64,000 nt of DNA from the NCBI GenBank assembly GCA_963738135.1, contig CAVTVK010000005.1:62001-126000 (forward strand), written 5' to 3'. The notes below the pieces were generated by a model that saw only the letters and a list, made by a program, of their open reading frames with translations, was not told where the DNA came from and made no database searches. This document shows positions 58,195 through 64,000 of this stretch, piece by piece (position 1 is the stretch's first letter; the number at the start of each line of letters is the position of its first letter). The stretch comes from Bog-473 sp963738135 (GTDB lineage: Bacteria; Actinomycetota; Acidimicrobiia; Acidimicrobiales; RAAP-2). The position numbers and the translations under genes were made by a program.

Positions 58195-60376
58195 TCAGGA
58201 CCCGTGCCGGCTGTCAGCGCCGCTGGCCCCGACGGAGACCGGCTCGGCGCGGCTCAAATGGGACACCAGCTCCTCCCGGTTGGCCACCGTCTTGGTGTGC
58301 ATGTGGTGAGGCCACCAGAAGTGGAAGCCCCGCACCGCGGCGAGGGTCGGCACAATCCGAGTGGCCAGGACGTTCGAGGCGAGCAGCACGCCCAGCGCAA
58401 CGGCCGCGCCGATCTCCTCCAACAATTGGATCCCGGTCAGGAGTAATGAGGCGAACGTCCCGGCCAGAATCACCCCGGCCGCAGTGACGGCCGGCGCCCC
58501 TTCCGCGATGGCGACGCGGGCCGCCTCGTGTGACTCGACCCCCTGCTGGAATTCCTCGCGCAGGCGGGTCGCCATGAGGATGTTGTAGTCGGTGCCCACG
58601 GCGATCACGAAGATGTACACGATGATCGGAATGGAGAAGTCCAGGCCGTCGTAGCCGAGCCCGCTGATGAAGATGTAGGACACCACGCCGAGGGTCGCCA
58701 CATAGGTCAGCAGGATGCCGATGAGGAGGTAGACCGCGCCGGCCAGCGCGCGCAGCAGGAGTACCAGCATCACGGCCACGACCAAGAGTGCCAGCAGCAG
58801 GATGTTGCGGGTGTCGATCTGGAGCGCCGCCTTCACGTCGGTCAACGTCGCGGTCGGCCCGCCGGTCACCACGGTGGCGCCCGGCACGGTGTCCGCGATG
58901 GCGGCGCGGATGGGTCCCGCCATGTCGGCAATGGCCTGGTTCGAATAGGGATCGTCCTTCAGGAGGAACTCGATCAGGGCGGCGCTGTTCCCGGATCCGT
59001 ACTGCACGGGAAGGACCTGCGCCACACCCTCGGTGTGGGCGAGCTTGGACGCCAGCGCGTCGACCGAGGTGGGGTCGAGTGGCGATGACGAGCTGACGAA
59101 GACCTCACTCGGTCCGAGGAAGCCGGCCGGGAAGGCCGAGGAGATGGTGTTGTAGGCCTCGGTCGAGGGATTGTTCTGTGGCAGCTCCGCCAACTGGTTG
59201 TAGGTGACCTTCAGGTTGAGGACGCCCGAGGCGAGGACGACGAGGACGACCACGCTGCCGAGGAGCACGATCCCGGGGCGCTTGGCCACGGCCGCGCCCA
59301 TCCGTTCGGAGCGCGTCCGGTGAGCCGGGTCGTGGGGCTTGGGCGTGCTGGGCCAGAAGACGGCGGCGCCGAACAGGCTCAGGATGGCGGGCACCAGGGT
59401 CAGGGCAGCCAACAGCATGAGCCCGACGCCGATGATGAGTCCGGGGGCAAGGGAGCGCAACTGGCCGATGGACGCCACCAGCAGAGCGGCGAAGGCGAGC
59501 ATGACCGTCGCAGCGGCGGACACGATCACTTCGCCGGCGCGGCACAGAGCGACCATCAGGCTCTCGTGTGGACCCTGCCCCTTGGCCATTTGCTCCCGGT
59601 AGCGGAACAACATGAACACGATGTAGTCGGTACCCACGCCGAACATCACGACGATGAGGAGTGGCGCCAGCTCCGTGCTGACCGAGAATCCGAACCACTG
59701 GGCGAAGAACGCGGTCAGGGACGTGGCCATCTGGTGCACCAGCCCGACGACCAGCAGTGGCAGGAAGGCGATGATCACGCTCCGGAAGACCAAGGCCAGC
59801 AGGATCAGGATGAGGAGCACCGTGGCGATCGAGATGATCTTCTCGGCCCGATCGAACGCACTGGCCTGATCGACCGAGATGGCGGCGCTCCCGGTCAGCT
59901 GACCGCGCAGGCCCGACCCCTGCAAGAAGGCGTCCGTCTCGGCGCGCAACGTCTTGACGGCCGCATTGGGGCCGTCCTCGCCGGGCTGTCCGGTCATGGA
60001 GACATCGATCAGCTGCATCTTCTGGTTCTTGGCCAGGAACAGCGGCGATGTGGTCACCGACGTGACCGAGTCGATGTGCTTCTGGTCGAGGGTGGCGGCG
60101 AGCGCGGTGATCTTCTGGAGCTCGGGCGCCGTCAGGACCGAGTTGTCCCTGGCGTTGACTTCGATGATGCCGCCCGCCGACGCCTCCGACGGGAAGTCGC
60201 GCGAGCGCGATCGCCTGCGCCTGCGTTGACTGGTACGACGCCGGCAGGCCGTAGCCCGCGGAGGTGAAGCCCGAGAGCGAGGGTGCGAGCGCCACGAGCA
60301 CGACGCCGAGAACGATCCAGGCGGCGATGACGAACCACCGCCAGGCCACGACGCCTTCGGCCAACCTCCGGCTCAC
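58195..60376 (-). CDS. MMPL/RND-type transporter, one-base frameshift near the start
   Basis: The ATG at 60376 opens with the first membrane span (WRWFVIAAWIVLGVVLVAL) and the start of the extracellular loop (SYQSTQAQAIALAR). It then loses frame. The other frame resumes FPSEASAGGIIEVNARDN and runs to 58195. Removing one base near 60195-60211 restores about 726 residues. Twelve spans are expected. The paired MMPL signatures GVGTDYIVFMLFRYRE and AVGTDYNILMATRLREE are intact. The family exports lipids or drugs with proton energy. A TetR gene lies 151 bases upstream. Confidence 0.85.
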
Positions 60377-60527
60377 GACAGTCCTCCTCGCCCGCCGACG
60401 CTGGCACAGTGTCGAGCGCGGCCTATCGTGGTCGGTCCGGCGCCGAAAGGCAACGATCCTCCGGACCCCCGCCGTCCACCAACCCCTCGCGTGGAACCGA
60501 TTGTGCCGCCGGCGTTGGGTCGGCGGG

Positions 60528-61172
60528 TCAAACCAGGGCGGTGCCGTTGGTGAGGGCGGTGTGGGTGAGGGCGGTGTGGGTGAGGGCGGTACGGAGGGCG
60601 CGGTAGCCCGCGGAGGTCTGCTCTACGAACGTGTCGTCGCGGGCCAGGTCGCCGCGTTCCAGCCAGGTGAGTGTCGTCTCGACGAGCCATCCGAACAGCG
60701 CCTCGGAGTGCCAGGCGTCGAGCACGTCGTCGCCCGTATCGAGCCCGCTGAGCTGGCGCACGACGGAGACCGATACCGCGCGCAGGTCGGCGGCATACGT
60801 CGCGAACTGCGGCTCGCGGGCCGCGTGGCGCCACAACAGCGTGAAGGCGGCGGGGTCCTTTCGAGCCACGGTCAGCAGCGTCCGTGGGCCCAGGCCGGTG
60901 TGCGTCGGCAGCGCCAACTCGGCACGGAGCTCCACACCCAGGTCATCGAACACCTGCTGGAGGATCTCGCGATAGAGCTCCTCCTTCGACCCGAAGTGGC
61001 GGTAGACGATGAGCTTGGTCACCCCGCAGGCGGCACCCACGTCATCCATGGAGGTGTCGGCAAATCCGGCCGACGCGAAGGCCAATGCGGCCCCGTGCAG
61101 GATGGCCGCGCGTCGCTCGGCCCGTGGAAGCAGCTTGCTCTCGGTTTGTATACGCGGCAGTATATACCGCAC
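60528..61172 (-). CDS. TetR-family regulator
   Basis: About 214 residues if GTG at 61172 is the start; a CTG a few codons downstream is also possible. The helix-turn-helix is TSMDDVGAACGVTKLIVYRHFGSKEELYREIL. The C-terminus ends in a repeat (ALTHT three times) coded by three 15-base units at about 60550-60597. It is divergent from the diiron/luciferase-like operon and upstream of the MMPL gene, so it may control both. GTATAC-like dyads overlap its start. Confidence 0.82.
   Translation of the reverse strand: MRYILPRIQTESKLLPRAERRAAILHGAALAFASAGFADTSMDDVGAACGVTKLIVYRHFGSKEELYREILQQVFDDLGVELRAELALPTHTGLGPRTLLTVARKDPAAFTLLWRHAAREPQFATYAADLRAVSVSVVRQLSGLDTGDDVLDAWHSEALFGWLVETTLTWLERGDLARDDTFVEQTSAGYRALRTALTHTALTHTALTNGTALV
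61148..61167. promoter_or_regulatory. Dyad between TetR and the diiron operon, likely operator
   Basis: TATAC-GCGGCA-GTATA with 5-base arms, extended by the self-complementary GTATATAC. It overlaps a candidate plus-strand promoter TTGCTC (61135-61140)-17-CAGTAT (61158-61163). Confidence 0.5.
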
Positions 61173-61199
61173 AGTTACAGGGACCCGGAAGGAGCCGCC

Positions 61200-62234
61200 G
61201 TGGGTACCGCACAGGTCGAGTTCACCGAGGAGGAGCTCCTGAGCGACTGCACGGTCGCCGAGCCGCTCATCGCCGGCGGGGTCCGCTGCCACGGTGGGTT
61301 CGACGACGAGGGCCGGTACGTCTCGCCGCGCACCAAGTTCCGGTCGCCGGCCATCGCAGCCTGGGGAGAACAGAACTCAGCACAATTCTCGACCGAGCTG
61401 ATCGACGTCCCACTGGAGTGGTGGGAGCGCTCGTTCCCCAACGCCGAGCAGGCTCGTTTCCTGATCCGCTCCGGTGTGCCCGAACCGCTGATGGCGACCT
61501 TGACCCGGATCGGGACCGTCGAGGGATTCGGCGCCAATATCAGGCTCTTGCAGCCCGAGGATCTGCAGCGGCATTTCGTGGAGGACATCGGCGGGACGGC
61601 GATCGACCACCTCGGTCGTGGATTGTTCGAGGCCCACGGTCGCGACGAAGCCGGTTGGGACGAGGAGGCGGGCCACAAGGACATGTGGTTTGCCGCCCGC
61701 GACATCGCCTTCGACCGGTCGTGTGAGGCGCTCGACATCGAGGCGATGCTGGCCCGGATGGGATTCGGCCCGGGCCGATCCGGCGCCGATGCCGCCCGCC
61801 TGCTGCCCCAGGACATCAGCCACGAGCTCGAGGTGATGGTCTCGCTCATGGTCCGGGTCCTCTTCATTGAGATCTCCGCCTTCCACACATTCGCCTGGGC
61901 CGAGGAATGGATGTCGGATACCGAGCTGGTGGCGGGCGATGGCGAAGCCGCCCGGCTCGTGGGGTTCATCAGGGCCGACGAGACGCCGCACGTGGGGTAC
62001 CTGCGCGCTGCGTTGACGGAGATGCGGGACCGCACGTGGCGCGGCGAAGGGGGGCGAACGTACGACGGCACCGACATGGTGGGGCGCATCTGGGAGCCGC
62101 TGCTCGCCCACAGCCTGGGTCCGGTCCGTGAAGAGGGTCGGCGTGCTGCGTCGGCCGAAGTGGAGTTCTGGTGCGCGCAGCGGGCCAACGGAGCGGACAT
62201 CCTGGCCGAGTTCTCGTCGCTCGGCGCCGCATGA
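61200..62234 (+). CDS. Ferritin-like diiron protein (candidate oxygenase), 344 aa
   Basis: GTG at 61200 with GGAAGGAG 5 bases upstream. I do not recognise a named family, but the residues form a diiron set: Glu in GRGLFEAHG, ExxH in DEEAGHKDMWFAARD, Glu in VLFIEISAFHTF and ExxH in RADETPHVGYLRAAL. Such a double E…ExxH pattern is the signature of ferritin-like four-helix diiron enzymes (oxygenases, desaturases). No signal peptide. The stop overlaps the ATG of a luciferase-like monooxygenase (ATGA), so the two probably work on the same compound. Confidence 0.6.
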   Translation: MGTAQVEFTEEELLSDCTVAEPLIAGGVRCHGGFDDEGRYVSPRTKFRSPAIAAWGEQNSAQFSTELIDVPLEWWERSFPNAEQARFLIRSGVPEPLMATLTRIGTVEGFGANIRLLQPEDLQRHFVEDIGGTAIDHLGRGLFEAHGRDEAGWDEEAGHKDMWFAARDIAFDRSCEALDIEAMLARMGFGPGRSGADAARLLPQDISHELEVMVSLMVRVLFIEISAFHTFAWAEEWMSDTELVAGDGEAARLVGFIRADETPHVGYLRAALTEMRDRTWRGEGGRTYDGTDMVGRIWEPLLAHSLGPVREEGRRAASAEVEFWCAQRANGADILAEFSSLGAA

Positions 62235-63595
62235 AGTTCGGGGTCTTCTACGAGCACCAATTGCCGCGCCCGTGGGAGGCCGACTCCGAATACCGCCTCT
62301 TGCAGGACGCGCTCGAACAGGTCGAACTGGCCGATCGTCTCGGCTTCGACGTGGTGTGGGAGGTCGAGCACCATTTCCTTGAGGAGTACAGCCACTCCTC
62401 GGCACCCGAGGTCTTCCTCGGCGCGTGCAGTCAACGGACCAGGGACATTCGGTTGGGCCACGGGATCATCCAGACCGCGCCGGGTTACAACCACCCGGCC
62501 CGCACGGCCGAGCGCGTGGCCACGCTCGATCTGCTCTCGGGTGGGCGGGTGGAGTTCGGCTCCGGGGAGTCGGGTTCGGAGGCCGAGTTGGGAGGATTCC
62601 AGGTCGACCCCGCAACCAAGCGCGAGGCGTGGCTCGAAGGCCTGCAGGTCACGTTGCGCTGCATGACCGAAACGCCTTTTACCGGGGTCGACGGTCGCTT
62701 CGTCCAGATGCCGCCGCGCAACGTCGTGCCGAAGCCGATGCAACGGCCGCACCCTCCGCTGTGGGTGGCGTGCTCCCGCCGGGACACCATCTTGTTGGCG
62801 GCCGAGAAGGGCATCGGCGCACTCACCTTCGCCTTCATCGATCCCGAGGAGGCTGAGAAGTGGGTGGCGGACTACGAGCAGACGCTCGCCGACCGTTGCG
62901 TCCCGGTCGGACTGGCCGTGAACCCGAACATCGCCTGCGTGACCCAAATGATGTGCCATCCCGACGAGAAGGTGGCGCTCGACCGAGGCTTGGAAGGCGG
63001 CAACTTCTTCGGGTACTCCCTCGGGCACTACTACGTCTTCGGCGAGCACCAGCCCGGCTCGACCGACGTCTGGACCGAGTATCTCGAACGACGGGGCGAA
63101 GTGGGCTACTCGCCTGAGATCGAGACCGCGTTGCGCCAGGAACGGCTCGGGGCCAAGCTCGCCGCGGGGGAGCGCACCGGATTGCGCGGTGCGACGGGGA
63201 CACCCCAACAGGTCCGCGAGTACCTGCAGCGATTCGAGGAGGCGGGCGTCGATCAGGTCATCTTCGTGCTGCAGGCCGGCAAGAACCGCCACGAGCACAT
63301 CTGCGAGTCGCTCGAGCTGTTCGGCCGCGAGGTGCTCCCGGCCTTCAAGGAGCGCGACGACGCTCAGGTCCGGGCGAAGGCGGCGCGACTGCGTCCGGTC
63401 GTTGATGCCGCGCTCGAGCGGCGCTCGCAGGTGCCCCAGCCACCCGCGCTCCCGTCCGACTACTCGTTCCCTGCCATGCCCCGCCGTTGGGCCGACGAGA
63501 CGGGGAGCGAAGAGATCCGGGAATGGTTGGAGCACTTTGCCGACAACCGCGCCAAGGGCATCAGGGAAGAGGGGCTCGGGATTTTGGGCAACTGA
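62231..63595 (+). CDS. Luciferase-like (LLM) flavin-dependent monooxygenase
   Basis: A protein of 454 residues starting MKFGVFYEHQLPRPW. The luciferase-like barrel is shown by LADRLGFDVVWEVEHHF, RLGHGIIQTAPGYNHPARTAERVATLDLLSGGRVEFG, HPPLWVACSRRDTILLAAEKG and the late TPQQVREYLQRFEEAGVDQVIFV. It uses reduced FMN or F420 and oxygen. It is longer than usual (about 350) by a C-terminal part of about 90 residues. Coupled to the diiron gene. Confidence 0.85.
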   Translation: MKFGVFYEHQLPRPWEADSEYRLLQDALEQVELADRLGFDVVWEVEHHFLEEYSHSSAPEVFLGACSQRTRDIRLGHGIIQTAPGYNHPARTAERVATLDLLSGGRVEFGSGESGSEAELGGFQVDPATKREAWLEGLQVTLRCMTETPFTGVDGRFVQMPPRNVVPKPMQRPHPPLWVACSRRDTILLAAEKGIGALTFAFIDPEEAEKWVADYEQTLADRCVPVGLAVNPNIACVTQMMCHPDEKVALDRGLEGGNFFGYSLGHYYVFGEHQPGSTDVWTEYLERRGEVGYSPEIETALRQERLGAKLAAGERTGLRGATGTPQQVREYLQRFEEAGVDQVIFVLQAGKNRHEHICESLELFGREVLPAFKERDDAQVRAKAARLRPVVDAALERRSQVPQPPALPSDYSFPAMPRRWADETGSEEIREWLEHFADNRAKGIREEGLGILGN

Positions 63596-63644
63596 GGCCC
63601 CCACCACAGCCCGAGCAACAGGACAAGCGTGGGGTGGCCTGCCC

Positions 63645-63650
63645 TACGGT
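63645..63650 (+). promoter_or_regulatory. -10 box TACGGT of a leaderless transcript
   Basis: TACGGT ends 5 bases before the ATG at 63656; GGACAA lies 18 bases further upstream as a possible -35. Confidence 0.45.
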
Positions 63651-63655
63651 GTGGC

Positions 63656-64000
63656 ATGACCACGACACCAACCCCCGACCCGTCTCGCTGGCGGGTGCTC
63701 GTGACCGGTGCGACCGGCCGGGTCGGATTCCCGCTGGCGCGCGCGCTGGCCGAACACCACGAGGTGTTCGGGTTGGCGCGTTGCCAGGGTGACGGGGACC
63801 GTGCACGCCTCGAGCGCGCCGGCGTCGTGCCGATCGTGGCCGACGTGGCGGCAATGGACCTGGGCCTGCTTCCCGACGGGGTCACGCACGTCTTCCATGC
63901 CGCGGCGCGCCTCGGTCGCGAGGCGCAGGACAAGGATTGGCAGCAGGTCTTCGCAACGAACGCACACGCGTCGGGCCGTCTCGTGGCTGCCTGCCCGGGG
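63656..64000 (+). CDS. NAD-dependent epimerase/dehydratase, N-terminal part (cut by window edge)
   Basis: 115 residues are visible from ATG. The nucleotide-binding motif is VLVTGATGRVGFPLARAL. THVFHAAARLG and DWQQVFATNAHASGRLVAACPG follow as in extended SDR epimerases (NxxGT region). The catalytic YxxxK lies beyond the window. Substrate unknown. Confidence 0.8.
   Translation, partial: MTTTPTPDPSRWRVLVTGATGRVGFPLARALAEHHEVFGLARCQGDGDRARLERAGVVPIVADVAAMDLGLLPDGVTHVFHAAARLGREAQDKDWQQVFATNAHASGRLVAACPG

Noticed and set aside
61175..63607. Open frame of 810 codons on the minus strand
   Set aside because: Antisense to the diiron and luciferase-like genes, which have family motifs and ribosome sites.

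Overview
The window is high-GC DNA from an actinobacterium, most likely an uncultured member of Acidimicrobiia. This is inferred from gene content, not from a search: two WhiB-type iron-sulfur regulators, a DivIVA-type coiled-coil protein, MreB, a UPF0182 membrane protein, mycobacterial-type Sdh1 genes, the 42-residue 'GYWLVASDGGIFSFGDA' secreted repeat, an initiator tRNA without encoded CCA, and many genes whose -10 box lies 5 to 8 bases before the start codon (leaderless mRNAs).

Layout. 1-6000: end of a TetR gene, two small unknown proteins, an SCP2/SDR pair, then sdhC-sdhA-sdhB on the minus strand with a divergent LysR gene. 6987-10490: a MoxR/BchI-like ATPase with a von Willebrand A partner. 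10700-13300: two whiB genes, glutamate formimidoyltransferase and two small unknown proteins. 13389-24232: conserved actinobacterial housekeeping block (DUF2342 zincin-like protein, degenerate HtrA-like protein, MreB, HEAT protein, PDZ-Lon-like protease, a DivIVA protein with a phage-MuF-like C-terminus, UPF0182), closed by initiator tRNA-fMet at 24330-24403.

24400-33450 is an accessory stretch of lower GC: broken genes (GntR regulator, DoxX), secreted repeat proteins, a two-gene operon with a tiny Cys/His protein, an ECF sigma/anti-sigma pair and unknown proteins. 33650-46560: a 2-hydroxyacid dehydrogenase, GH130 and GH1 glycosidases, a cytoplasmic HtrA-type protease, a universal stress protein, a coupled VOC/unknown/VOC operon, a PAS-GGDEF-EAL protein and a DMF-amidase-like protein. 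46970-49435: repair and redox genes (MsrB, MsrA, UBP zinc finger, pirin). 49546-54160: two TetR/MFS efflux modules with visible and related operators. 54259-58135: purine deaminase, fructosamine-kinase-like protein, small hydrolase, and MerR with an NTF2-like protein. 58195-64000: an MMPL exporter (frameshifted), TetR, a ferritin-like diiron protein coupled to a luciferase-like monooxygenase, and the start of an epimerase.

Several otherwise intact genes (sdhA, MMPL, second MFS, GntR, secreted repeat protein) carry single-base frameshifts. Whether these are real or assembly errors cannot be decided from the sequence alone. The strongest leads for something undescribed are the DivIVA-MuF fusion, the diiron/LLM operon, and the VOC/HDxxGH/VOC operon.
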